DNA from: Kaistella haifensis DSM 19056
GTDB lineage: Bacteria; Bacteroidota; Bacteroidia; Flavobacteriales; Weeksellaceae
Length of the DNA stretch: 64,000 nt
Direction: 5' to 3'
NCBI RefSeq assembly: GCF_000735695.2
Contig: NZ_JASZ02000017.1
Coordinates: 27,649-91,648 of the forward strand
The stretch's first letter is position 1; each line of letters starts with the position of its first letter. The notes under the pieces were generated by a model. It did not search any database. It was not told where the DNA came from and was given only the letters and a program-made list of their open reading frames with translations. This document shows positions 34,801 to 44,258 of this stretch, in pieces. The translations under genes were made by a program, and so were the position numbers.

Positions 34801-34995
34801 TTATTTTTTCTCGGTAAATTTGCTTAAAGTATGCATCACAAATACCACCAAAATACCGATAATTCCTGCAGAAATTGATAAAATGAATTTAGCATTTTCT
34901 TCGTGCCAAAATCCCAATTGCCATTCCATTACATAAAGATTGAAACCGATAAAGATGACGAAAAGCGCTAAAAATATTTTATAAAAAAGATGCAT
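34801..34995 (-). CDS. Small two-helix membrane protein
   Basis: The 64-residue protein has two hydrophobic segments (about 5-25, IFLALFVIFIGFNLYVM, and 38-57, FILSISAGIIGILVVFVMH) separated by WQLGFWHEENAK. It ends in KFTEKK. I do not recognise a family. It lies 11 bp downstream of the MarC gene in the same direction, so it is probably the last gene of that unit. Coding status is supported by its start, membrane pattern and tight packing. Confidence 0.7.
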   Translation of the reverse strand: MHLFYKIFLALFVIFIGFNLYVMEWQLGFWHEENAKFILSISAGIIGILVVFVMHTLSKFTEKK

Positions 34996-35006
34996 TTTTT
35001 GTGAAT

Positions 35007-35603
35007 TTAAAATTTAACATAAGTGCTGAAAAGTTGCGCGAAATTGGCAGTAAACAGTTTAATTGATATCGCCAATAAGATGATTCCGAAAACTTTTTGC
35101 AAAACTTGAAGTGTTCCGTCGCCGAGTTTTCTTTCGAGCCAATTAGCTGATTTCAGCACCAAATATACGAAAATTGTATTGAGAATAATCCCACAAATGA
35201 TATTTATATCATGATATTCTGCCCGCAATGAAAGGGTAGTGGTAAGTGTTCCAGCGCCGGCTATCAAAGGGAATGCAATGGGAACAATCGATGCAGATTT
35301 TGCTTCGGAATTTTTCTGTATTTCGATCCCAAGAATCATTTCCACCGCAATAATGAAAATGACGAAAGCACCGGCAATCGCAAAGGAATTTACATCGACG
35401 CCAATAAATTTTAGGATTTTGTTTCCAATGAAAAGAAAGGAAATCATCAGGATTCCCGATACAATTGCAGCTTTTTCGGATTCGATATGACCGAATTTTT
35501 GTTTTAAACTCACAATAATAGGGATTGAACCAATGATGTCGATCACGGCAAACAGTACCATCGTAGCGGTAAGCGTTTCTTTCAGGGAGAAAAATTCAAA
35601 CAT
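35007..35603 (-). CDS. MarC family (UPF0056) membrane protein
   Basis: The 198-residue protein has six predicted membrane helices. LFAVIDIIGSIPIIVSL near the N-terminus and PIAFPLIAGAGTLTT in the middle are the two related half-motifs of MarC/SNARE-like proteins. Its transport role is unproven; the name MarC does not establish a link to antibiotic resistance. It follows the Bat operon by 43 bp in the same direction. Confidence 0.9.
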   Translation of the reverse strand: MFEFFSLKETLTATMVLFAVIDIIGSIPIIVSLKQKFGHIESEKAAIVSGILMISFLFIGNKILKFIGVDVNSFAIAGAFVIFIIAVEMILGIEIQKNSEAKSASIVPIAFPLIAGAGTLTTTLSLRAEYHDINIICGIILNTIFVYLVLKSANWLERKLGDGTLQVLQKVFGIILLAISIKLFTANFAQLFSTYVKF

Positions 35604-35646
35604 AATCAGGAATTATTAATTTCGTAAAAATATAAAAAATAAATGA

Positions 35647-37380
35647 TTATTTTCTAATTTCGGTGTAGATGCTGATAATTCTTTTTAAAAGTTCTTCAAT
35701 TTGATCTTCTGAATGATACGGCGCATACTTTTCGATTTGGATTTGCTCCGAAAGTGCGCGGTATTGGTCTGCCAAAATTCGTCCTTTGTGATCCTCTAAA
35801 TATTTTCTGAACTCAGACTCTGTCGATGTTTGAAAAGATTTTTTTACATCATCCTTTAATTCATCATAAGTCGAAAAGAACTTCTCAAAATCTTTTTCCT
35901 GAACCACTTTTTTCAAATATTCGGCGTGATCTTCAAATTGATCGTCCATTTTAGCACGGAGCTGCGCTTCTAATTCGGCTATGGTAACGATTGATTTTTT
36001 TTCTGTTACAGGTTTTTCTTTCCTCTTAGTTTTCTTTTTAACCAATAAGAACATTGAAAAAAGTGCCGCCATCAATGCTAAATTTCCGGCAACAATTTTC
36101 CAATTGATCTTGTTTTTATCTTTAATTTTTAAATTATGAGTTTGCAAAACCGGAGTATTAACTGTTTCTAGAACTGAATTGGTGTAATCGTTTACCTTCT
36201 CCAGCGTAGTTTTGGAATCTACAATTTGTTCATGAGTTTTTACATTGAGAAGGACTGATTTTGAACCCAAGCCTACATATTTTTTTGCAGAAGGATCGAA
36301 GAAAGAGAAGCTTTCAAAATTTACTGAAACCGAACCTGGTTTTTTAGGAATCACTACATAATCTGCAATGATGTCGCCCGAAAGTTGATCGTTTTGAGTC
36401 GATGTTTTTGAGGTGATTTTCGGTGGAAATGAAATGTAGTTTTCTGAGCTTACAATTTTCGGCAAATGCAGGGTTCCGAAGTTTCCGGTACCACTGAGTT
36501 TCAATGAAATATTGACGGGTTTTTCCAATTCAGGTGTTTCTGCAGCATTTTTGTTTGCTACATTAATATCGAAATTTCCTACTGCATTTTTGAAATCTTC
36601 AGGCATTCCTGATGGTAATTTTTTCACGTTCAAAGCTACGCGATTTGAGGAAATTTGATGATCTCTTTTTGGACTTGCAAAGTTTGCAGAAACGGGTTTT
36701 AATTCTACTATTCCGGATTCCGTTGGGAAAATCATAAAAGCACAAAGAACTTGCGATGCCATTCCTTCGCTGCTTTCAATTTCGGACTTTGCAAAATGAA
36801 TTGGTTTAATCCGTGCATTGTACTGATGAGGTAAGCGTAGTTTTCCTATTTTTCTGAAGTTATCATAATTGCGACTATGAGCTCGAACGACGGCTACCGT
36901 AGGTTCATTTTTATAAACCTCTTTATCCTGGATATCAATGGTGAGATAGACATCATTTGTTGCCGAATTACCAGCGACCGAAGATTTTTTTTCATTATCT
37001 CGGACATTAATTTCGAAAGGTTCTGTTTTATAGATTTTTCCATTAACAGTCACCAAAACGGAACCAAATTTTAGTTTTCCAATCTGTTTCGGACTAAGGG
37101 ACAACTGATAAACCATCTGATTAATGATGTCGCCTTTTTTAGCATCCAAAACAACGGTGTTCTGTTCGGAAGCCGATCCTAGAATTTCAAATTTTGATAA
37201 ATCCGGCATCCTCAAAGGAGTTTCTTGCTGCATATTTTCACCCGCAATTTCAAGCAAAACGGTGAGGTTGAAGCGTTGATTTACTTTAGCATCTTTCACT
37301 TCAGAAATGGCCAAAGTTACCTGCCCGTACGCAAATACAGTACAAAAAAGAAGAAATATGTGGAGTGCTTTTCGTTTCAT
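35647..37380 (-). CDS. batD: BatD aerotolerance protein
   Basis: The 577-residue protein has a signal peptide (HIFLLFCTVFAYGQ) and a periplasmic region of Ig-like beta-domains with the BatD patterns ISEVKDAKVNQRFNLTV and KPGSVSVNFESFSFFDP. One transmembrane helix (about 425-445, VAGNLALMAALFSMFLLV) leads to a charged cytosolic helical tail. It is the last core gene of the Bat operon. Its start overlaps the end of the TPR gene by 1 bp. Confidence 0.88.
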   Translation of the reverse strand: MKRKALHIFLLFCTVFAYGQVTLAISEVKDAKVNQRFNLTVLLEIAGENMQQETPLRMPDLSKFEILGSASEQNTVVLDAKKGDIINQMVYQLSLSPKQIGKLKFGSVLVTVNGKIYKTEPFEINVRDNEKKSSVAGNSATNDVYLTIDIQDKEVYKNEPTVAVVRAHSRNYDNFRKIGKLRLPHQYNARIKPIHFAKSEIESSEGMASQVLCAFMIFPTESGIVELKPVSANFASPKRDHQISSNRVALNVKKLPSGMPEDFKNAVGNFDINVANKNAAETPELEKPVNISLKLSGTGNFGTLHLPKIVSSENYISFPPKITSKTSTQNDQLSGDIIADYVVIPKKPGSVSVNFESFSFFDPSAKKYVGLGSKSVLLNVKTHEQIVDSKTTLEKVNDYTNSVLETVNTPVLQTHNLKIKDKNKINWKIVAGNLALMAALFSMFLLVKKKTKRKEKPVTEKKSIVTIAELEAQLRAKMDDQFEDHAEYLKKVVQEKDFEKFFSTYDELKDDVKKSFQTSTESEFRKYLEDHKGRILADQYRALSEQIQIEKYAPYHSEDQIEELLKRIISIYTEIRK

Positions 37381-38120
37381 TACCAGTCCTTTTCGTTGCT
37401 CTGTGGCATCGAATAGGAATTTTTGTTGAGAATCCGTTTGGCGGTTTCTCTTTCTTTGTTTTCTACACGGTTAAGGATGGAGTTTTCTAAATCTTTCGGC
37501 AATTTACCGTCATTATCGTTATTGTTTTTGTTGGGGTCATTTCCTTCGCCTTCGCCTTTATTTTGTTGGCCGCTTCCGGCTTGGTTTTGTGGCGTGTTTC
37601 CCTTGTCGTTACCCTGGTTTTCTTGCTTATTCTCGTCTTTTCCTCCACCTCCGGAATTGTTTTTTTGCTTTTGCTTTTCTTGTTTTTCCTTTTCTTTCAG
37701 CATTGCAATTTCATAATTCTTTCGAATCGATTCGTTGTATGGGTCTTGCTTTAATGCTTTTTTGTAAAGTTCCGCAGCTTTCTCGGAATTATTGGTTTGC
37801 ATGTGAGCGTTTCCTAAATTATACAGGGCCGCAGCTTTATCGGGAATGGTATTGGCAAGTTTTTCCGCCTTTTCATATTCCGCTTTGGCTTCTTCGTACA
37901 TTTTTCTTTTGTAAAAAGAATTCCCCAAATTGTAGTGTGCGGTAAAATCTTTCTCGTTCAGTTTTACAGCTTCCATGTATTTGGAGGAAGCGGCTTCGTA
38001 ATTTTTTTTATCAAAAGCTTTATTTCCTTCGTAAACCAAGGTATTATAATTCTCCTGTGCCGAAAAAAAAGAAGAGATGAAAAAGAAGAAAGATGCCAAA
38101 AAAAGTAGAGTCCTGTTCAT
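37380..38120 (-). CDS. batC: BatC-type TPR protein
   Basis: The start was set at the ATG 38120 (MNRTLLFLASFFFFISSFFSAQ, signal peptide), not the in-frame ATG at 38159. The 246-residue product has three to four TPR units (about 22-150, KAFDKKNYEAASSKYMEAVK and AALYNLGNAHMQTN). An Asn/Lys/Gly/Gln-rich low-complexity region (about 155-215) follows. TPR proteins at this position are called BatC or BatE and are thought to scaffold the VWA proteins. The adjacent batB and batD genes support the call. Confidence 0.85.
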   Translation of the reverse strand: MNRTLLFLASFFFFISSFFSAQENYNTLVYEGNKAFDKKNYEAASSKYMEAVKLNEKDFTAHYNLGNSFYKRKMYEEAKAEYEKAEKLANTIPDKAAALYNLGNAHMQTNNSEKAAELYKKALKQDPYNESIRKNYEIAMLKEKEKQEKQKQKNNSGGGGKDENKQENQGNDKGNTPQNQAGSGQQNKGEGEGNDPNKNNNDNDGKLPKDLENSILNRVENKERETAKRILNKNSYSMPQSNEKDW

Positions 38121-38209
38121 TGTATGCAAAATTATTCCTTTAATTGTTAATAACGCCATTGCAAATTGTTAAATTTCGGTTAAAAACCTCCAAATCTGCT
38201 TGTTATTAG

Positions 38210-39211
38210 TTAAATATTAAATTCTTTTTTGGGATTAAGGAACAAAATGAGCAGAAAGAAAAAGATTGAAACTCCCAGAAAATACTGATAATAATGAATT
38301 GCATTTTGAGATTTTACCACACTCTCGGAAGAGGAACTGCTTTTCTTCAAACCATCGATGATTTGCGAGGTCGCGTTTTCTAGATTATTGCCGTCAACAT
38401 ACGTACCACCGGTTGCCGAAGCAATGTTTTTCAAAGCATTGGATTGTCTTTTAGAAATTACAGTTTGCCCGGAAAGATCGGTTTTGTAACCCATTAACTG
38501 TCCAAAAACATATTCCGGAATTGGTGCGCCTTCTTCGGAACCAATTCCTACCGATATTACAGTTATTCCTTCTTTGTTCGCAAGTCTAATTGCTGCTTTT
38601 TCATTTCCTTCATTATCTTCGCCATCGCTTAATAACACTACTTTTCTCGAACCTTTTGCAACATTTTTAAATTTATCGGCAACGGTAGTTATTCCGTTTA
38701 AAAAATCGGTTCCTTGAATTTTTAAAATATTGGTTTCTACACCTCCTACATAGGTTTCAGCCGCAGTGAAATCGGTGGTTAATGGCATGATCGAAGTAGA
38801 TTCGCCGGCAAAAACCACAATTCCCACTTTGTCATTGGTAAGTTTTCCAATGGTATTGATGATGATATTTTTAGCTTCATCGAGTCGGTTGGGTTCGATA
38901 TCTTGTGCATTCATCGAGTTGGAAACATCGAGCAGAAAAATCGCATTGTTCATTTTCTGTTTGGACTTTATTTCTTCGGAACCGCCCAATAAATCGACGA
39001 TAGAAAGAATGAGAAATAATGTTCCTAATAAATAAAGTACCGGCAAAACCTTTGAAAATCCTTTTTCTTTTTCAAATAATTCTTCCTGGAACCGAGCTTC
39101 TGCAAACACGTTTTTTTTACGGTCTTTCCACTTTAAATATTGAAACATGATGATACCAAGCAGCGGCAAAAGCAACAGTAAATACCAATAATTTCCTAAG
39201 TACCAATTCAT
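38210..39211 (-). CDS. batB: BatB VWA-domain membrane protein
   Basis: The 333-residue protein has two N-terminal membrane helices and a C-terminal one around a von Willebrand A domain. The metal-ion-dependent adhesion site D-V-S-N-S-M (near 94) is intact and is followed by AQDIEPNRLDEAK. VVLLSDGEDNEGN carries the later metal ligands. It pairs with BatA, which has the same domain layout. Bat proteins are linked to oxygen tolerance in Bacteroides and to envelope integrity in spirochaetes. Confidence 0.9.
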   Translation of the reverse strand: MNWYLGNYWYLLLLLPLLGIIMFQYLKWKDRKKNVFAEARFQEELFEKEKGFSKVLPVLYLLGTLFLILSIVDLLGGSEEIKSKQKMNNAIFLLDVSNSMNAQDIEPNRLDEAKNIIINTIGKLTNDKVGIVVFAGESTSIMPLTTDFTAAETYVGGVETNILKIQGTDFLNGITTVADKFKNVAKGSRKVVLLSDGEDNEGNEKAAIRLANKEGITVISVGIGSEEGAPIPEYVFGQLMGYKTDLSGQTVISKRQSNALKNIASATGGTYVDGNNLENATSQIIDGLKKSSSSSESVVKSQNAIHYYQYFLGVSIFFFLLILFLNPKKEFNI

Positions 39212-39246
39212 TTTTTATAGATGTGCGAAATAATGCGTTATAATTA

Positions 39247-40251
39247 TTAACTTAAAAATTTATAAAATACCCAACGCAACAGGGCATCGATGAGTAAAAC
39301 TCCCAAAGCTATCCACAGAAAAATCCTGAAATATTCCTGGTAATTGTAGAGCTTGGTTGATTTTAGTTCTGTTTTTTCGAGTTGATTAATTTCGTTATAC
39401 ACCTCCTCCAAACTTTGGTTGGAAGTGGCCCGAAAATATTTACCGCCGGTGGTTTGCGCTATTTCCCGAAGAACAGGTTCGTCAATTTTCACTTCTGCTT
39501 CCGTGAAAACCAGATCCCCGAAAATATCAGTAGCAGTAGGCATCAGCGCGTATCCATTTGTTCCAATTCCTATTGTGTAAACTTTTATATCATTACTTTT
39601 TGCGAGTTGCGCACCCACTTGTGCAGGCATTGCGTTTTCAATTGTGTTGACGCCATCAGTCATCAAAATAATGATTTTCGACTTCGCTTTACTGTTTTTG
39701 AGATGACTTACCGCCACCGAAAGTCCTTCTCCGATTGCCGTTCCTGGCTGCAACTCTAGAGAATTGAGTCCGTTTAATTCTTCCAGCAAAACCGCATGAT
39801 CGGAAGTTACGGGAACTTTGGTAAAAGCTTCACCAGAATAGGCAACAAGTCCGATTCTGTCGCCGGGTCTTTTATCCACAAATCTTTTGGCAATCGCCTT
39901 CAGAGCGGTAAGTCGGTCCGGTTCCAAATCTTTTGCGAGCATACTGAGCGAAACATCCACCGAAAGCATTATATCGATTCCTTTATTATCGTCCTGATCT
40001 TGAGAAATCGTGAAAGTTCGAGGTCGTGCAATCGCAATGATCAAAGCGGAAAGGATGATGTATTTCGAAATTTTAAGAAAAAATAAAACCAATAAAATAG
40101 ATTTGTCCTCCTCCATATTTTGGGTGGAAGGAACACGGATTCCCCGTCTTTTTTTCTTCCGAATATCTAAAATAATTAGCGGAATAAACAGCAAAAACAG
40201 CAACAAAAACCACGGGCTGTAAAATTCGAAATTGAGAAAATCAAGTGTCAT
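39247..40251 (-). CDS. batA: BatA VWA-domain membrane protein
   Basis: The 334-residue protein has two N-terminal hydrophobic segments, a VWA domain with MIDAS motif D-V-S-L-S-M (near 92) and AKDLEPDRLTALK, then IIILMTDGVNT. A C-terminal helix (FLWIALGVLLIDALLRWVF) closes the protein. It overlaps the upstream gene by 4 bp and precedes batB, with which it shares domain order and spacing, an old tandem duplication. Confidence 0.92.
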   Translation of the reverse strand: MTLDFLNFEFYSPWFLLLFLLFIPLIILDIRKKKRRGIRVPSTQNMEEDKSILLVLFFLKISKYIILSALIIAIARPRTFTISQDQDDNKGIDIMLSVDVSLSMLAKDLEPDRLTALKAIAKRFVDKRPGDRIGLVAYSGEAFTKVPVTSDHAVLLEELNGLNSLELQPGTAIGEGLSVAVSHLKNSKAKSKIIILMTDGVNTIENAMPAQVGAQLAKSNDIKVYTIGIGTNGYALMPTATDIFGDLVFTEAEVKIDEPVLREIAQTTGGKYFRATSNQSLEEVYNEINQLEKTELKSTKLYNYQEYFRIFLWIALGVLLIDALLRWVFYKFLS

Positions 40252-41144
40252 ACGCCGGTTCTTAGTTGTTCTGCTTCCAAATCTTTTGATGATCTTTTTA
40301 CGAAGTTTTTGATTTCTTCATAATCCTTTTCCATCGTAGCCTTGTCTGGGAATGTTTTGGCAAATTTCACCAAATCCCCACGAAGAAAGATGTTTTCAAC
40401 GATTTTTTCATTCTCCGGCGAAATCGTGTTGTTAAGTTTCATCACATCAATCAGGTCGTCTGTTAATAATACATCTGCCGGAATTTTGTATTGCTTGGTG
40501 ATGAATTTTCTGGAAATATCAATCAATTCAACATAAAAAGATCGGTAATCGCCATTTTCAATGAATTTTTTCTTTTTTAAGTTTTCCAGATCCTTCAAAG
40601 TTTGGTTGGTGGTCACAATTGGCGATGCTTTTCGGCGTTTTGCGTACTTTACCAATTGATAAATAATAAAAATTAAAGCAAGAAGAATTAAAACTCCTAA
40701 AATATACCATTTGTAAAGTTGCCAATAATCTTCCACCTCGAGTTTCACCTCCTTGTTTTTCATGATATCATTGATCTGATCGCCTTTTTGAGCGGTATTG
40801 ACCACATCAATTTCATAAGGAATAGTATGAAAAACCTTCCCTCCGATTTTGAAATCCAACGCCGGAATGGTAAATTTTCCTTCTTCAAATACCTGAAATT
40901 CAATGATTCTTTCGTACAAATCAGACTGTTTGCTGATGCTGTCTTTAATTTCTTCAAAATGAAAAGGTAGCAATTCATTTTGCGGTGCAGCAACCACATC
41001 TTTCCCCTGAAGATTGGAAATAGTAACGCGGAAAACACCAACTTCGCCTAAAGCCAGCGTGTTTTTGTCGATTTTGGAACCTAAAGTTTGCGAAAATGCA
41101 AGAATACTTAGGAAGGTGAATAGGATAAAAAATATTTTTTTCAA
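40248..41144 (-). CDS. Bat-operon membrane protein with BatD-like N-terminus
   Basis: The 298-residue protein has a signal peptide (MKKIFFILFTFLSILAFSQ), a periplasmic beta-rich part (about 20-140, LGSKIDKNTLALGEVGVFRV, comparable to the start of BatD), one transmembrane helix (about 150-170, WYILGVLILLALIFIIYQL) and a helical cytosolic domain (FYVELIDISRKFI). In many Bacteroidota this gene lies between the DUF58 gene and batA, as here. Its individual role is unknown. It overlaps batA by 4 bp. Confidence 0.82.
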   Translation of the reverse strand: MKKIFFILFTFLSILAFSQTLGSKIDKNTLALGEVGVFRVTISNLQGKDVVAAPQNELLPFHFEEIKDSISKQSDLYERIIEFQVFEEGKFTIPALDFKIGGKVFHTIPYEIDVVNTAQKGDQINDIMKNKEVKLEVEDYWQLYKWYILGVLILLALIFIIYQLVKYAKRRKASPIVTTNQTLKDLENLKKKKFIENGDYRSFYVELIDISRKFITKQYKIPADVLLTDDLIDVMKLNNTISPENEKIVENIFLRGDLVKFAKTFPDKATMEKDYEEIKNFVKRSSKDLEAEQLRTGV

Positions 41145-41178
41145 AATGATTTTCTGTTTATTTAAAGCCCAAAAGGCA

Positions 41179-42042
41179 TTATCTTTTTCTGAAATATTGA
41201 TAAAGGAATTTAGAATAATCGTCGCCGGTATTGATGTTCATAAAAGTTGCCGACGTGTTTTCGAAATCTTCTTCTAAATTTTTTATCCTTAATTTTTGTT
41301 TTTCGGCAAAATTGTAACGCCATCGTGCGTTGGAAGTGTTTGCCCAAACTTGTTTCCCGGTTTCGGAATCTACGAAAAGGGTGTAACCTACATCTGGAAT
41401 CTCGTTATCTTTTTCATCGAAAATCCGCATTCCTAAAAGTTGGTGTTTTCGGGATGCGACACGGAGAATTTTCTGCTCAAAATCGTCTTGAAAATCGGAA
41501 AACAAAAAAACCATCGATTTTTTCTTGAAAATCCCCATCATATATTCTAAAGCGACATCAATCTTCGAAGGTGTAGCCACATAATCTATAGTTAGAATAT
41601 TGCTGATAATTGCCAAAATATGCTTTCTACCTTTTTGTGGCGGAATTACTTTATACACCTTATCTGCAAATAAAATAAGTCCAACTTTATCGTTGTTTCC
41701 CGCTGCGGAAAATCCTAAACTTGCTGCGATTTCTGCTACAAATTCACGTTTCAGCTGTGTTTTTGTTCCATAATCCATCGATGCGGAAATATCCACCAAA
41801 AGCATCATCGTCAGTTCCCGTTCTTCTTCCATTACTTTTACGAATGGTTCGCGGAAACGGGCGGTTTTATTCCAATCGATTCTCCGAATTTCGTCGCCAA
41901 ACTGATATGGGCGAACTTCGGAAAAGGTCATTCCTTGCCCTTTGAATGCGCTGTGATATTGACCCATCAAAGTAGCTTCCGACTTTTTTTTGGTTCGGAT
42001 TTCTATCTGTTTTACTTTTTTTATGATGTCTTTTATCTGCAT
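41179..42042 (-). CDS. DUF58 domain protein of the Bat operon
   Basis: The 287-residue protein has the DUF58 signature R-R-I-D-W-N-K-T-A-R near 70-79, preceded by EVRPYQFGDE. The VWA-like core keeps D-I-S-A-S-M (near 105) and LFSDFQDD. The start lies in the leader region after the GNAT gene. DUF58 proteins act with MoxR AAA ATPases and VWA partners as chaperone-like complexes. The MoxR gene is two genes upstream, which fits. Confidence 0.92.
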   Translation of the reverse strand: MQIKDIIKKVKQIEIRTKKKSEATLMGQYHSAFKGQGMTFSEVRPYQFGDEIRRIDWNKTARFREPFVKVMEEERELTMMLLVDISASMDYGTKTQLKREFVAEIAASLGFSAAGNNDKVGLILFADKVYKVIPPQKGRKHILAIISNILTIDYVATPSKIDVALEYMMGIFKKKSMVFLFSDFQDDFEQKILRVASRKHQLLGMRIFDEKDNEIPDVGYTLFVDSETGKQVWANTSNARWRYNFAEKQKLRIKNLEEDFENTSATFMNINTGDDYSKFLYQYFRKR

Positions 42043-42082
42043 TTCACTTGCGACATTTTTTTTGATGAAATTTTAAGATTTC

Positions 42083-42523
42083 CTAAAATTCGACGCTTAC
42101 ATTGATCCATTCGTCATCGAATTTCGTGGGATATTTTTTATAAAATTCGATAGCATCATCGTTCCAATTTAAAACTTGAAAAACCATTCCGGAATATCCA
42201 TTGGTTTTTCCGTGTTCTAAAGTGGCGTCAAATAGTTGTTTTCCGATGTTTTTTCCTCGCATTTTTTCGGTGACAACGAGATCTTCCAAATAAAGTCTTC
42301 TGCCTTTCCAAGTTGAATATCGGTCATAATAAAGCGACATTCCTACGATTCCTCCATCGATTTCTGCTACAAATGCGCCCCAAACCGGGTTGTCTCCGAA
42401 GCCATCTTCAATAAATTGATCTAGAGTTAAAACAACCTCGTCGCCCGCCTTTTCGAATATTGCAAGCTCGTGGATGAGATCCATCATTGCTTTACAATCT
42501 TTTTTCTCCGCTTTTCTTATCAT
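42083..42523 (-). CDS. GNAT-family N-acetyltransferase in the Bat operon
   Basis: The 146-residue GCN5-type protein starts MIRKAEKKDCKAMMDLI. The acetyl-CoA loop is EKMRGKNIGKQLF (near 90-102), preceded by RRLYLEDLVV, and the C-terminal part is VLNWNDDAIEFYKK. These are close to diamine (spermidine/spermine) N-acetyltransferase-like members, but the substrate cannot be fixed. It lies 6 bp after moxR and 40 bp before the DUF58 gene in the same direction. It is therefore embedded in the Bat operon, where no acetyltransferase is usually expected. Confidence 0.88.
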   Translation of the reverse strand: MIRKAEKKDCKAMMDLIHELAIFEKAGDEVVLTLDQFIEDGFGDNPVWGAFVAEIDGGIVGMSLYYDRYSTWKGRRLYLEDLVVTEKMRGKNIGKQLFDATLEHGKTNGYSGMVFQVLNWNDDAIEFYKKYPTKFDDEWINVSVEF

Positions 42524-42529
42524 CTTTTC

Positions 42530-43534
42530 TTAAGGCGCCTGGATTTTGGACAAAATTCTCTCTACTATTTCGTCGGCAGTAATTTCTTCCGCTTCTGCTT
42601 CGAAACTGAGGCCGATTCGGTGACGAAGGACATCTTTTGCAATTTCTTTCACATCTTCCGGAATCACGAATGCGCGATTTTTCAAGAATGCCATTGCTCG
42701 TCCCGCTATTGCCAAATTGATCGACGCTCTTGGTGATGCACCGAAACTGATGTAATTCTTCAGTTCTGATAAGCCATATTTTTCAGGAAAACGAGTGGCA
42801 AATACCATATCGAGGATATATTTTTCAATCTTTTCATCAAGATAAATTTGGTTGATGAGTTTTTTGGCTTCAACGATATTGTGCAAAGAAATCACCGGTT
42901 TGATCTCGGGTTGATGCGCTGTAGCAATCATTTTCATGATTTTTCTTTCATCCTCGAAATCGGGATATGAAATGGTGCATTTTAGCATAAATCGGTCACT
43001 TTGCGCTTCTGGCAGAAGGTAAGTTCCTTCTTGATCAATCGGGTTTTGTGTGGCAAGAACCAAAAACGGTTTTGGCAGTTCCATGGTTTCATCGCCGATG
43101 GTTACTTGTTTTTCCTGCATTGCTTCTAGTAAAGCCGATTGTACTTTCGATGGAGCACGATTAATCTCATCCGCCAAAACAAAATTCGCAAAAATAGGCC
43201 CTCGTTTGATGGTGAAATCATTGTCTTTGATGTTGTACATCATCGTTCCTACAACATCGGCAGGAAGCAAATCTGGCGTGAACTGTATTCTTGAAAAATC
43301 CCCTTGAACAGCATCTGCCAATGTTTTGATGGCCAATGTTTTTGCCAATCCCGGAACACCTTCCAAAAGAATATGACCATTTCCAAGAAGACCGATCAGC
43401 AAACGATCTACCATGTATTCTTGACCAATAATTGCTTTGTTGATTTCCTGTTTTAAAAGAGAAAAAAAGTAATTCTGTTCCCTTACTTTTTCGGTGAGTT
43501 GTCTGATATCTTCCGCCTGATGTTGTTCTGACAT
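42530..43534 (-). CDS. MoxR-family AAA ATPase, first gene of the Bat operon
   Basis: The 334-residue AAA+ protein has Walker A GLAKTLAIKTL preceded by LLEGVP (near 55-70), Walker B-like VLADEINRAP and sensor motif LATQNPIDQEGTYLLPEAQSDRF. The last carries the typical MoxR Glu-Ala-Gln-x-Asp-Arg arginine finger. A C-terminal lid follows. With the DUF58, BatA, BatB, BatC and BatD proteins it forms the aerotolerance operon and may drive assembly or maturation. The 190-bp region upstream should hold the operon's promoter. Confidence 0.93.
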   Translation of the reverse strand: MSEQHQAEDIRQLTEKVREQNYFFSLLKQEINKAIIGQEYMVDRLLIGLLGNGHILLEGVPGLAKTLAIKTLADAVQGDFSRIQFTPDLLPADVVGTMMYNIKDNDFTIKRGPIFANFVLADEINRAPSKVQSALLEAMQEKQVTIGDETMELPKPFLVLATQNPIDQEGTYLLPEAQSDRFMLKCTISYPDFEDERKIMKMIATAHQPEIKPVISLHNIVEAKKLINQIYLDEKIEKYILDMVFATRFPEKYGLSELKNYISFGASPRASINLAIAGRAMAFLKNRAFVIPEDVKEIAKDVLRHRIGLSFEAEAEEITADEIVERILSKIQAP

Positions 43535-43722
43535 AGCTTTTCTAAAATTTAAGGTGTAAATTTCTAATAATTACGGGGATCAATCAACACAATTGGTGCC
43601 AATTTTGAGTTAAAGTTTTGTTAAAACCGCGCTCAGAAACAAAAAACAGCATGAGCTTTCGCGTTGTAGTTTTGTCTTGTTCAGTTTATTAACCTATTTT
43701 TGAGGATTAAAATTAAGCATCA
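43535..43722. promoter_or_regulatory. Divergent intergenic region between moxR and the DinB gene
   Basis: The 188-bp spacer has a plus-strand -7 box TATTTTTG (43694-43701) with TTG at 43672-43674, nineteen bases apart, facing the DinB gene. A minus-strand promoter for the Bat operon should also be here but I could not pick one box with certainty. No other structure was recognised. Confidence 0.5.
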
Positions 43723-44193
43723 ATGAATTACCATTTTCAGGCACACCGCCAGGTTCGTAGAAATCTGCTGGAAATTCTGCAAAATACTTCTCATCAGGAT
43801 CTCATGTTGATTCCCGATGGTTTTAATAATAATATTTATTGGAATATTGCGCATGTGGTTGCTACACAGCAGCTTTTATGTTATTATCTCAGCGGAAATC
43901 CTTTCCGTATTGATAAATATTGGATTGAAGCTTACAAGAAAGGAACACTTCCGAACCTGAATGTTGAGCAATCTGAAGTTGATGATTTGGCATTTTTGCT
44001 CACCGAAACTTCTAAAATATTAATGAAAGATTACGACGCCGATTTTTTCTCAGATTACACGCCTTATACCACAAGTTTTGGTTTGGATTTGAAGAACATT
44101 CAGGATGCCATCATCTTCAACAATATGCACGAAAGTTTGCATTATGGATACGCGATGGCCCAAAAAAGAGCAATCATCGGTGAGAAGTTCTAA
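43723..44193 (+). CDS. DinB-family (YfiT-like) metal-binding protein
   Basis: The 156-residue four-helix-bundle protein matches the DinB/YfiT pattern. It has an N-terminal RRNLLEIL helix, then NIYWNIAHVVATQQLLCYYL with a potential metal His, and the C-terminal MHESLHYGYAMAQKR with a second His pair. Members are nucleophile- or thiol-linked transferases of uncertain function; they are not the DNA polymerase of the same name. Its own promoter is predicted upstream. Confidence 0.82.
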   Translation: MNYHFQAHRQVRRNLLEILQNTSHQDLMLIPDGFNNNIYWNIAHVVATQQLLCYYLSGNPFRIDKYWIEAYKKGTLPNLNVEQSEVDDLAFLLTETSKILMKDYDADFFSDYTPYTTSFGLDLKNIQDAIIFNNMHESLHYGYAMAQKRAIIGEKF

Positions 44194-44258
44194 AAAAAAC
44201 ATTATTAACAAAGGAATAACCGATTTTGAGATGGGTTATTTCTCATTCAACAAATACA

